In this document: positions 15,333 through 21,605 of the stretch, piece by piece
Numbering within the stretch: position 1 is the first letter of the stretch
How the letters are laid out: every line of letters begins with the position of its first letter
From: DASPFV01 sp035620975
Lineage (GTDB): Bacteria > Acidobacteriota > Vicinamibacteria > Vicinamibacterales > 2-12-FULL-66-21
NCBI GenBank assembly: GCA_035620975.1
Contig: DASPFV010000308.1
Coordinates: forward strand, 1-21,605
Reading direction: 5' to 3'
DNA: 21,605 nt
Notes under the pieces: model-generated
What the model saw: only the letters and a program-made list of their open reading frames with translations
What the model was told of the DNA's origin: nothing
The model's database searches: none
Program-made: the position numbers and the translations under genes

Positions 15333-16642
15333 TAGAATGCTCCTCCGGCACTGACGAGAAGACGAGCCTGGTGCTCCCGGCTGTGCGCCACTTCGACCCT
15401 GAACGCGTACCCGGCCGGACCGATGAGCCGCATGCCGATTCCGTACGAGTCCTCGAGATCCTCGAAGTTGATGTCGCTCTTCCGCGCCGTGACCTTGCCG
15501 GTGTCGTAGAAGACGGCCATGTCCATGAAACGGGCCGGCGTCCAGCGCAGCTCTGCGGTCATGAGCAGCCGGTGGCGATCCCGGAAGCGGAAGTCCGGGT
15601 AGCCGCGGAGGGACTTGCCGCCACCCAGCGACGGCAGCATGAAGTACGGAACGGCGTCCGTATCCTCGATGTCGGTCATCGTGGTCAGCCCCCGCAGCGC
15701 AATCACCCAGTTGGCCCGCATCAGCGGGATCATCTGGATCGCTTCCGCCTCGAGCGACCGGTACGAGTACTGGTCGTTGTCCCGTTCGTAGAAGTCGTCG
15801 AACTGGACGCGGTACAAGCCGCCCGAGCCGGCGTAGCCCAGCCGGTGCCGCCAGTCGAAGAGCGCCCGCGCCGTGCTGTTCACGTACTTGTACTGATCGA
15901 GGTCCAGCCCCGGCGTATCCGCCGGTGAGAACCGCTCCTCGATCGACGGCCCGGTCTCGCCGCCGGAGGTTTCGATGTCGATGTAGTTGACGCCGCCCCC
16001 GATCGAGAGATACCGGCTCAGATCGAAATCGAGACGCCCGCCCCCACCCCAGGGGGTGTAGCCGAAGAACGTCTTGTCGTCCTTGTCGGAGTCCATTCCG
16101 ATGCCGTAGTACTTCACGTCCGGCGCGTCGAGATAGCGCGCGGTGAGCGAGACGTGGCCGCGGTTCGACGCAAAGGTGGGCAGCGCAACGTCCGTCTGCA
16201 CCCGCCAGAAGCCCCTCCACGAGTAGGCGCCGAGCACGCTGACGGCGCCGTCGTCGCCGAACGGCTTGCGCCCGCCGAGGCCCGCGGCGAATCCGCCGCC
16301 GGGGTAGACCGAATCGAAAAGCGGATAGACACCGCGGGGTTCACCGGTGGTCCATCCAAACTCCCCGAGGCGGTAGATGATCTTTTCAGCGCGGTTCAGC
16401 TCGGGCGGCGTCACTGCGGTCTGCTTCTCCGCCTGCTCCTGGCGGATGGTCTCGGCCCTGGTCTCCTGCGCCATCGCCTGGTCCGGTTGGCCCAGGCCGA
16501 CAGTGGCGGCCGCGAGCAGTGCGGCAGCGCGCAGTCCCGTGCGCGCCCGGTGGCCGATCGTGGCGACAGATTCTCGACGGCAGCCGTCAAGTCCCCGCTC
16601 GCCGGGTGACTGATGATTGAACGTGTCGGTTGTGAACTTCAT
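15332..16642 (-). CDS. Short Omp85/BamA-type outer-membrane beta-barrel protein
   Basis: The 436-residue protein has an extended N-terminus and a hydrophobic signal region (about 36-50) with probable cleavage after AMA (residue 58). The rest is rich in alternating aromatic/glycine strands. Residues 337-355 (PSLGGGKSLRGYPDFRFRD) match the conserved strand motif of the bacterial surface antigen (Omp85) barrel. They are followed by LLMTAELRWTPARFMDMAVF and a final phenylalanine, typical of barrel assembly signals. No POTRA domains precede the barrel, so this is a stripped-down member and not BamA itself. ATG 16642 is the only ATG before the signal; its Shine-Dalgarno is poor and a sigma-54 promoter ends 14 nt upstream. 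It shares one base with the next gene. Cargo or role is unknown. Confidence 0.88.
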   Translation of the reverse strand: MKFTTDTFNHQSPGERGLDGCRRESVATIGHRARTGLRAAALLAAATVGLGQPDQAMAQETRAETIRQEQAEKQTAVTPPELNRAEKIIYRLGEFGWTTGEPRGVYPLFDSVYPGGGFAAGLGGRKPFGDDGAVSVLGAYSWRGFWRVQTDVALPTFASNRGHVSLTARYLDAPDVKYYGIGMDSDKDDKTFFGYTPWGGGGRLDFDLSRYLSIGGGVNYIDIETSGGETGPSIEERFSPADTPGLDLDQYKYVNSTARALFDWRHRLGYAGSGGLYRVQFDDFYERDNDQYSYRSLEAEAIQMIPLMRANWVIALRGLTTMTDIEDTDAVPYFMLPSLGGGKSLRGYPDFRFRDRHRLLMTAELRWTPARFMDMAVFYDTGKVTARKSDINFEDLEDSYGIGMRLIGPAGYAFRVEVAHSREHQARLLVSAGGAF

Positions 16643-16656
16643 GGCGAGAGGTCACG

Positions 16657-16671
16657 GCAACACGAATGCCA
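16657..16671 (-). promoter_or_regulatory. Sigma-54 promoter of the barrel/kinase-like/rhodanese operon
   Basis: The minus strand reads TGGCAT-TCGTG-TTGC, with the -24 GG and -12 GC spaced exactly as in TGGCAC-N5-TTGC and one mismatch. Transcription would start near 16645, leaving only a few bases before ATG 16642, so translation would be almost leaderless. Confidence 0.55.
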
Positions 16672-16764
16672 GCCCGCGGTTCCATCGGCCCTGCCGCAGT
16701 TGCGCGCAGACTCGGGGGCTCCGGCCTCGGCACGAACTCGAACACAGCGTCAGAACGGTCGGAC

Positions 16765-16786
16765 GGCTGCGTGGAAATGCGCAGCC
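16765..16786. promoter_or_regulatory. Dyad midway between two divergent sigma-54 promoters (candidate UAS)
   Basis: GGCTGCG (16765-16771) and CGCAGCC (16780-16786) are a perfect 7-bp inverted repeat with 8 nt between. The centre is about 105 bp from the -24 element of one promoter and about 110 bp from the other. This is the normal range for enhancer sites of sigma-54 activators. Confidence 0.45.
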
Positions 16787-16884
16787 TGCGTAGGGGCGCA
16801 CAGGGAGTCCCACGACGCACCCGGACGTCGAGGGCCGGGACCGCGCCCACCGACGGCGGAACCCACGCCGGCATCTTCGGCGCG

Positions 16885-16899
16885 TGGCATCGAGGTTGC
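16885..16899 (+). promoter_or_regulatory. Sigma-54 promoter of the DUF2934 gene
   Basis: TGGCAT-CGAGG-TTGC has canonical -24/-12 spacing and the same TGGCAT variant as the opposing promoter. Transcription would start near 16911, again almost at the start codon (16913). Confidence 0.5.
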
Positions 16900-16912
16900 G
16901 ACCGTGGGAGCC

Positions 16913-17140
16913 ATGACAGACTCCCGGCGAAGAGCGAGCTCACCTCGGGCCAGCGGCCGCGGATCGAAACGCCGCCCACCGGTGGGGGATCCGCACACTG
17001 AGGGCCCCGGCAATCCGCGTCACGATGACATCGCGCGGCGCGCTTACGCCCTGTACGAGGAGCGCGGAGGCGGACACGGCCGCGACTGGGAGGACTGGTT
17101 GCAGGCCGAACGCGAGCTGAGGGGGCTCCAGCCGGCCTGA
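16913..17140 (+). CDS. DUF2934 domain protein
   Basis: This 75-residue protein has a basic, disordered first half (about residues 1-35). The second half, about 37-72, is a clear DUF2934 domain, including IARRAYALYEERGG and then GRDWEDWLQAERELRG. The characteristic pattern is 'I..RAY.LYE..G...GRD..DWL.AE.EL'. The domain is common in acidobacteria and proteobacteria and its role is unknown. The frame is open further upstream, but ATG 16913 is the nearest start after the probable promoter; GTG 16904 and GTG 16982 are alternatives. It is divergent from the barrel operon and probably co-regulated with it. Confidence 0.75.
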   Translation: MTDSRRRASSPRASGRGSKRRPPVGDPHTEGPGNPRHDDIARRAYALYEERGGGHGRDWEDWLQAERELRGLQPA

Positions 17141-17151
17141 CGGCTGAAGCC
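17124..17151 (+). terminator. Hairpin overlapping the DUF2934 stop codon
   Basis: CAGCCG (17129-17134) and CGGCTG (17141-17146) pair around a 6-nt loop that contains the stop codon. An outer GGCT/AGCC pair extends the stem beyond one mismatch. There is no T-run. This is a candidate terminator in the 238-bp convergent gap before malQ, in which nothing else was recognised. Confidence 0.35.
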
Positions 17152-17378
17152 TGGCACGCACACACACGCGGCCGCGCTTTCGATCTCCGACTCGCCTCCT
17201 GCGCGTCGGTTGCAGCACTTGTACACGCGGGATCCGGGCGAGACGGCGTTGGGCCAGGGGCTTTCAGCCAGTGGTCGCCCGGGCTTGCGGTGTCGCGCGC
17301 AGCCGGCGCGACGGCAGGTGTGGCATGGCGTCCCGCCAGCGGCTCGGCACGGCGTCCGCGTCACCGCTGCGGCTTCGA

Positions 17379-18995
17379 TCACCCGGTGCGCTCACGCGAG
17401 GCTGGCGGGCGCCCGGTGCGACTCCGGCCCGATTCCTCTGCCCAACGACGCAGGCGCGCGGCAGCCTCCCGGGCCTCGGGGTTGGCGCTCAGCCGATCGA
17501 CCGGCCACGGCAGTCGATAGCTCCAGTTGGCTGCGTCCTGGGTCGCGGGCACGTTGATGCGGTCGGACCAGCCGAACACGTCCTGGATCGGCAGCGTCAG
17601 CAGGTCCGATCCGGCGTGAAACAACACGCGGAGGAATTCATCCCGCAGCGCGGCCGAAAACGGTGAATCCAGGGACGCGCCGGCGGCCTCGAGACCCGGA
17701 ATCTGCAGCGCCGCCGCGCGCTCCTCCGCGGGGGCACGCTCCCACCACGCGCGCATCGGTTCGGTGTCGTGCGTGCCGGTCATGGCTACCGAGGCCGCCG
17801 GGTAGCACGCAGGGTCCCGGAACGGCTGGCCGGGTACGTTCCAGTCCCGCTCCCACCGCAGTACCTTGAAGCCCGGTACGCCGAGGCGCGCCAGCGACTG
17901 CCGCACGTAGTCCGGCACCGTGCCGAGGTCTTCCGCGATGACGCGGCACCCCGGGCTCCGGAAGATGTTCATCACCCGCTCGGCCTGCGCGATCTGCGCT
18001 TCGCGCTCGGCTGGAACGAAGAACGGTGTGCCGACACGCGGGATCACGTACGTGCGGTAGAAGCCGACCAGGTGATCGATGCGGCAGCCGTCGTACAGCT
18101 CCGCGCTGCGCCGCGCCCGGTCGCGCAGCCAGCGGTAGTCGTCCCGCTCGTGCGCATCCCAGCGATAGGCCGGCAGCCCCCAGGCCTGTCCCGTCGCGCT
18201 GAACGCGTCAGGCGGAACCCCCACCTGCGCCTCGAGGTCGAACTGGGCCTGGCGCGCCCACACGTCGGCGCTGTCGAGCGAGACCATGAACGGCAGGTCG
18301 CCGAAGAGCGCCACACCCGCGAGATCACGCCTCGCCCGCTGCCACTGCTCCGACGCGATCCACTGCAGGTATTCGAGCAACAGCATTTCGTCCTGGAGCT
18401 CGACGCCAGCGCGCTGCAGGACGGCGGACTCGCGATGGCGCAGCGGGCCTGGCCATTCGGTCCACGCCCGGGCGCGGAAGCGTTCGTGGAGCGCCCGGAA
18501 CAGCGCGTAGTCGCGCAGCCACCACGCCTGGTTGCGCCGGAACGTCTCGAACTGGCGGGCGCGCGGCGTGTCGCGTCGCCATTCCGCGGCGACGAACTGC
18601 CGGTACGCCGCCACGAGCGCCTCGGCCTTGATGCGTCGGACCTCCGGGTACTGGACCATCCGTGCGGCCTGGACCTGTCGCAGGCGATCGCGCGTCCCGG
18701 GCGACCGGTGCTCGACGCCGCCGAGGGCGCGGAATTCCGGGATGCGCTCCACCGAAATGTAGATGGGATCGAGCGCAAGCGCGCTGAGCGCGAAGTAGGG
18801 CGAGTTCTGCCCGGCCGCCATTTCGTTGAGCGGCAGGAGCTGCAGCATGTCGAGCCCGCATTCGCGGAGCCACGCGGCCATGACGGGAATGTCGGCAATC
18901 TCCCCGACTCCCCAGCTGCTGGTGGACGGCATCGAGAAGAGCGGGACGAGCAGACCCGCGTGGCGAGCATCAACGAAGGACGACATCGGCGTCAT
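17379..18995 (-). CDS. malQ: 4-alpha-glucanotransferase (amylomaltase, GH77)
   Basis: The 538-residue cytoplasmic enzyme transfers alpha-1,4-glucan segments between maltodextrins and takes part in maltose or glycogen metabolism. The N-terminus has the family's GLLVPLFSMPSTSSWGVGEI and LQLLPLNEM. The three GH77 catalytic acids are visible: nucleophile in DGCRIDHLVGF, acid/base glutamate in VIAEDLGTVP, and stabilising aspartate in MTGTHDTEPMRAWW. The end (INVPATQDAANWSYRLPW) is also typical. Length is close to the roughly 500-residue bacterial amylomaltase. Two nearby ATGs (18995, 18986) and a TTG (19004) could start translation; 18995 is chosen, with AGGA rather far upstream. No other maltose or glycogen gene is adjacent, so it seems a single-gene unit. 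Confidence 0.95.
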   Translation of the reverse strand: MTPMSSFVDARHAGLLVPLFSMPSTSSWGVGEIADIPVMAAWLRECGLDMLQLLPLNEMAAGQNSPYFALSALALDPIYISVERIPEFRALGGVEHRSPGTRDRLRQVQAARMVQYPEVRRIKAEALVAAYRQFVAAEWRRDTPRARQFETFRRNQAWWLRDYALFRALHERFRARAWTEWPGPLRHRESAVLQRAGVELQDEMLLLEYLQWIASEQWQRARRDLAGVALFGDLPFMVSLDSADVWARQAQFDLEAQVGVPPDAFSATGQAWGLPAYRWDAHERDDYRWLRDRARRSAELYDGCRIDHLVGFYRTYVIPRVGTPFFVPAEREAQIAQAERVMNIFRSPGCRVIAEDLGTVPDYVRQSLARLGVPGFKVLRWERDWNVPGQPFRDPACYPAASVAMTGTHDTEPMRAWWERAPAEERAAALQIPGLEAAGASLDSPFSAALRDEFLRVLFHAGSDLLTLPIQDVFGWSDRINVPATQDAANWSYRLPWPVDRLSANPEAREAAARLRRWAEESGRSRTGRPPASRERTG

Positions 18996-19004
18996 CGCTT
19001 TCAA

Positions 19005-19338
19005 ACATCCTGCCGGGCCCTGTCGGACGACACCAGGTGCCCATCGGCCAGGCCCGCCTGATGATCCTGCCGATTGCGTCCGGGCTCCGGCGCGGGTCGT
19101 TCGGCGGCGGGCGGCAGGACGATCCGCTACAGCCGCCGCTCGTGGACATCATCGTCCCGCCGGGCCCGAGGCAGGAAGACGTGCTCCTGGACGCCGCGCG
19201 TCCGATCCACTGCGCCTGACGCACAGCCGGCGATATACAATCGACACATGCTCACGGTAGGCTGGCCCTGAAACTACACGGCACATCGTCGTGAAGCCCG
19301 AGCGTACCGTCGGGGTACGGAACATGACGAGGTGAGGG
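19005..19338. other. Intergenic region between malQ and the TonB receptor
   Basis: This divergent spacer of about 334 bp holds no convincing gene. A plus-strand frame (GTG 19037 to 19219, 60 residues, including PLVDIIVPPGPRQEDVLLD) has no ribosome-binding site and no recognised family. TACAAT at 19236-19241 could be a -10 box, but the best -35-like CTGACG is only 14 nt away. The hairpin CGTACC-GTCGG-GGTACG (19303-19319) lies just ahead of the receptor's Shine-Dalgarno and could influence its translation. Confidence 0.45.
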
Positions 19339-21605
19339 GTGAGCTCCACAGCCGATCTTGCTGCGCGGTTCCGTCATCTGGCCGCCGCGTGGCTGCTCTC
19401 GGTCAGCGCACTTGGCGCGGTTGCGGAGGCGCAAGAGACCGGCGGCCGGATCGAGGGCACGGTGAGGGATGCCACCGGTACGCCGGCGTCGACCGCATCG
19501 GTGACTATCTCAGGGCCGGTCCGTCGCGCCCTGCAAGTCGGCGCGGACGGGCGCTTCGTCGTCGACTCCCTTCCCGACGGCACCTACACGATCACCGCAA
19601 CGCTCCCCGGACTCGCACCGAGCAGCCGCACGACCGAGATCGTCGGAGGCGGGACTGTCGCGGTCGCGCTCGTCCTCCTCCCCGAGTTTCTCCAGCAGGT
19701 CACCGTTACCGTCGACAAGACCGGCGAACGGGAGCTTCAGAAGATCCCGATGGCCGTCAGCGTGCTTACGCACGCGCAGCTGCGGCCGCTTGAAGTGCAC
19801 ACGGTGGGCGATCTCGCCGGCCTCGCCCCTGGGGTGACCGTGGCACAGAACACGGGTTTTTCACAGCTCACGATCCGAGGGATCGGCAGCAACTTGGTAT
19901 TCACCGGATCGGATCCCAGTTCCGCCGTGTACGTCGACGGTGTCTATGTGGCCCGGCCCGCCGCCGTTCTGACCGAGTTCGTCGGCCTCGATCGGATCGA
20001 AGTGCTGCGCGGTCCCCAGGGAACGTTGTATGGGCACAACGCTGTCGGCGGTGCGCTGAACCTCAGCACCAGGGTGCCGGGCGAGGAACTGGCGTTCTCC
20101 GCCCGTTTCGTCGCCGGCAATCTGCGAACGCTGCGGGCCGAAGTGGATGCGAGCGGGCCGCTGATCGGGGGCCGGGTGCTCGCCAGCGTCTCGGCGGTGC
20201 GGGGAAACAGTGATGGCTACGTCGGCGACCTCTCCCATCCCGATCGTCCGCTGGGGGAATCAGACGTCTCGGCGGGCCGAGCCGTCGTGCGGGTCCGGTT
20301 CAACGATCGCCGCGAGCTTCGCGTGAGGGGCGACTACAGCCACGGCGACCCGACGCCGCTGACCTACTCGAAAGTGCTCGCGCCCAAGCCGGGGTTCACG
20401 TTCGACAATCCGCCAGGGCTCCATCGGGTGCGCACGTCGGCCGACACGCGAAGCCGGCGCGTCGATAGCGGCGCGTCGGCCCAGTTCATCTGGCGGCTGA
20501 CGCCGACAACCGTCGTGACCAGCCTGTCGGCGTTCCGGTACTTCGATTACGACCTTCGTGTCGACAACGACGCCACGGAGCTGCAGCTGTCGATCGGCAA
20601 CACGCGCGAGATCCATCGTCAGATTTCGCAGGAGCTGACGGTAACGGGCGAATCGCGGCTCCTCCGCTGGACGAGCGGCATGTTCGCGTTCAGGGATCGC
20701 GATCGCCAACCGGTACTCACCGAACTGCCGTCATCCGGACTGACCAACAGCCTCGATCCTGTCGTCGAGAGCCGCATCCTCGCCGCGTTCGGTCAGACGA
20801 CCGTTCGCCTTGGCTCACGTCTCGGTGCGGCCGCCGGGATCCGCTATTCGCATGATCGAAAGTCCATCGAGAACGCCGGCCGGTCGATGGCTGCGGACCA
20901 TCTCGTCAGCTCGTTCCAGTATCGGGACAGGACGTCGACGTCCGCGTGGACACCGAAGTTCGCGCTCGAGTATCAGATGGACGGGGGGACGCTCGGCTAT
21001 GTGTCGGCGACTCGGGGCTACAAGAGCGGCGGATTCAACATCACGGCGCCGGAGGCGCGAGGCGGGTTTTCGCCGGAGTGGGCGTGGACGTACGAAGCCG
21101 GTTTCAAGTCGTCGCCGCTCGGCGGGCGGGCTCGTCTGAATGGCGCCGTGTACTTCACCGACTACACCGACCTGCAGGTGCAGACGCCAATCCGTCCGGG
21201 CGTCATCGACATCAGGAATGCCGCGACGGCTGAGATTCGCGGCCTCGAGCTGGAAGCACAGCTCCAGCCCGCGTCGGGATGGAGCCTGGGCGGGCACGCC
21301 GCATGGCTCGACGCGACCTACGAGCACTACCTGGCAATCGGTCCCGGTGGCACTCTGGTGGACGTGGCAGGGCGCCGGCTGTTCAATGCTCCCGAATGGT
21401 CCGGCCGAACGTGGGTCGAACACGTGCGTCCGCTTCTCGCCGCCAGCACCCTGTCAGTGTCGGTCGAGGCCGTGATGCAGAGCACGGTCTACTTCACGCC
21501 GCTGAACGATCCGGTCGAGCGACCGGGCGCCTTCGGCGTCGTCAATGCGGCCGTGGTGGTCAGGCCCAGCCGGCGGTGGTCGGTGGGTATGTTCGCGCGT
21601 AACCT
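19339..21605 (+). CDS. TonB-dependent outer-membrane receptor (3' partial)
   Basis: 755 codons are present and the frame continues past the window. An N-terminal export signal (about 1-31, cleavage near AEA-QE) is followed by a carboxypeptidase-regulatory-like beta domain (about 36-113: GRIEGTVRDATGTPAS, GRFVVDSLPDGTYTI). The TonB plug (about 135-250) carries KIPMAVSVLT, VYVDGVYVARP and RIEVLRGPQGTLYG, then the first barrel strands. The plug resembles siderophore or pesticin-receptor-type proteins, but ligand specificity cannot be read from it. GTG 19339 follows GAGG by 5 nt; no ATG is in frame nearby. The family usually reaches 700-1000 residues, so the missing end is probably short (the barrel motifs near residue 560 onward, YVSATRGYKSGGFN, are late-barrel). 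It is divergent from malQ with no transport partners visible. Confidence 0.93.
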   Translation, partial: MSSTADLAARFRHLAAAWLLSVSALGAVAEAQETGGRIEGTVRDATGTPASTASVTISGPVRRALQVGADGRFVVDSLPDGTYTITATLPGLAPSSRTTEIVGGGTVAVALVLLPEFLQQVTVTVDKTGERELQKIPMAVSVLTHAQLRPLEVHTVGDLAGLAPGVTVAQNTGFSQLTIRGIGSNLVFTGSDPSSAVYVDGVYVARPAAVLTEFVGLDRIEVLRGPQGTLYGHNAVGGALNLSTRVPGEELAFSARFVAGNLRTLRAEVDASGPLIGGRVLASVSAVRGNSDGYVGDLSHPDRPLGESDVSAGRAVVRVRFNDRRELRVRGDYSHGDPTPLTYSKVLAPKPGFTFDNPPGLHRVRTSADTRSRRVDSGASAQFIWRLTPTTVVTSLSAFRYFDYDLRVDNDATELQLSIGNTREIHRQISQELTVTGESRLLRWTSGMFAFRDRDRQPVLTELPSSGLTNSLDPVVESRILAAFGQTTVRLGSRLGAAAGIRYSHDRKSIENAGRSMAADHLVSSFQYRDRTSTSAWTPKFALEYQMDGGTLGYVSATRGYKSGGFNITAPEARGGFSPEWAWTYEAGFKSSPLGGRARLNGAVYFTDYTDLQVQTPIRPGVIDIRNAATAEIRGLELEAQLQPASGWSLGGHAAWLDATYEHYLAIGPGGTLVDVAGRRLFNAPEWSGRTWVEHVRPLLAASTLSVSVEAVMQSTVYFTPLNDPVERPGAFGVVNAAVVVRPSRRWSVGMFARN

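Noticed and set aside
15332..16642. Calling the barrel protein BamA or TamA
   Set aside because: It has the Omp85 barrel motif but no POTRA domains and only about 375 mature residues, so a specific gene name is unjustified.
17141..17378. Possible tRNA or zinc-ribbon protein in the gap before malQ
   Set aside because: No T-loop or acceptor pairing could be assembled, and the cysteines in the minus-strand reading do not form a regular metal-binding pattern.
19037..19219. 60-residue plus-strand frame as a real gene
   Set aside because: No ribosome-binding site, no recognised family, and mirrored open frames on the other strand typical of GC-rich DNA; kept only as a note in the gap entry.

Overview
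The window is high-GC bacterial DNA, most likely chromosome from an acidobacterium of the Vicinamibacteria type or a close relative. This is inferred from a DUF2934 protein, a TonB receptor with an N-terminal carboxypeptidase-regulatory-like domain, several sigma-54 activators beside a Hanks-type Ser/Thr kinase, and degenerate GAACCTG-type heptamer tracts between genes. No rRNA, tRNA, CRISPR array, transposase or phage gene was recognised.

Layout. Positions 3-149 (+) hold the tail of a Gfo/Idh/MocA-type oxidoreductase. Positions 278 to about 5446 (-) are a branched-chain amino-acid operon transcribed ilvD-ilvB-ilvN-ilvC, ended by an 11-bp hairpin and with a plausible sigma-70 promoter in an AT-rich patch before ilvD. 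Positions 5941-7479 (-) encode a NifA-like GAF/AAA+/Fis regulator with its own good sigma-70 promoter. Positions 7842-11705 (-) hold a double-GAF sigma-54 activator followed by a kinase with about six N-terminal membrane segments. Positions 12126-12881 (-) encode an exported tyrosine/dual-specificity phosphatase, and upstream lies what looks like a decayed STAS gene.

Positions 13285-16642 (-) are a tight three-gene operon: a short Omp85-type outer-membrane barrel, an exported protein carrying a set of protein-kinase-like motifs, and a rhodanese-like protein lacking its cysteine. The operon diverges from a small DUF2934 gene (16913-17140, +). Both sides of the 270-bp divergent region carry a sigma-54 consensus (TGGCAT-N5-TTGC), and a 7-bp dyad lies midway between them. 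malQ (17379-18995, -) and a TonB-dependent receptor cut by the window edge (19339-21605, +) complete the window.

The ilv block is ordinary metabolism. The most novel part is the barrel/kinase-like/rhodanese operon with its symmetric sigma-54 control region. The double-GAF activator may control it, because a related CGCAGC dyad lies upstream of that activator gene. All function calls come from reading the sequence; no database search was possible.
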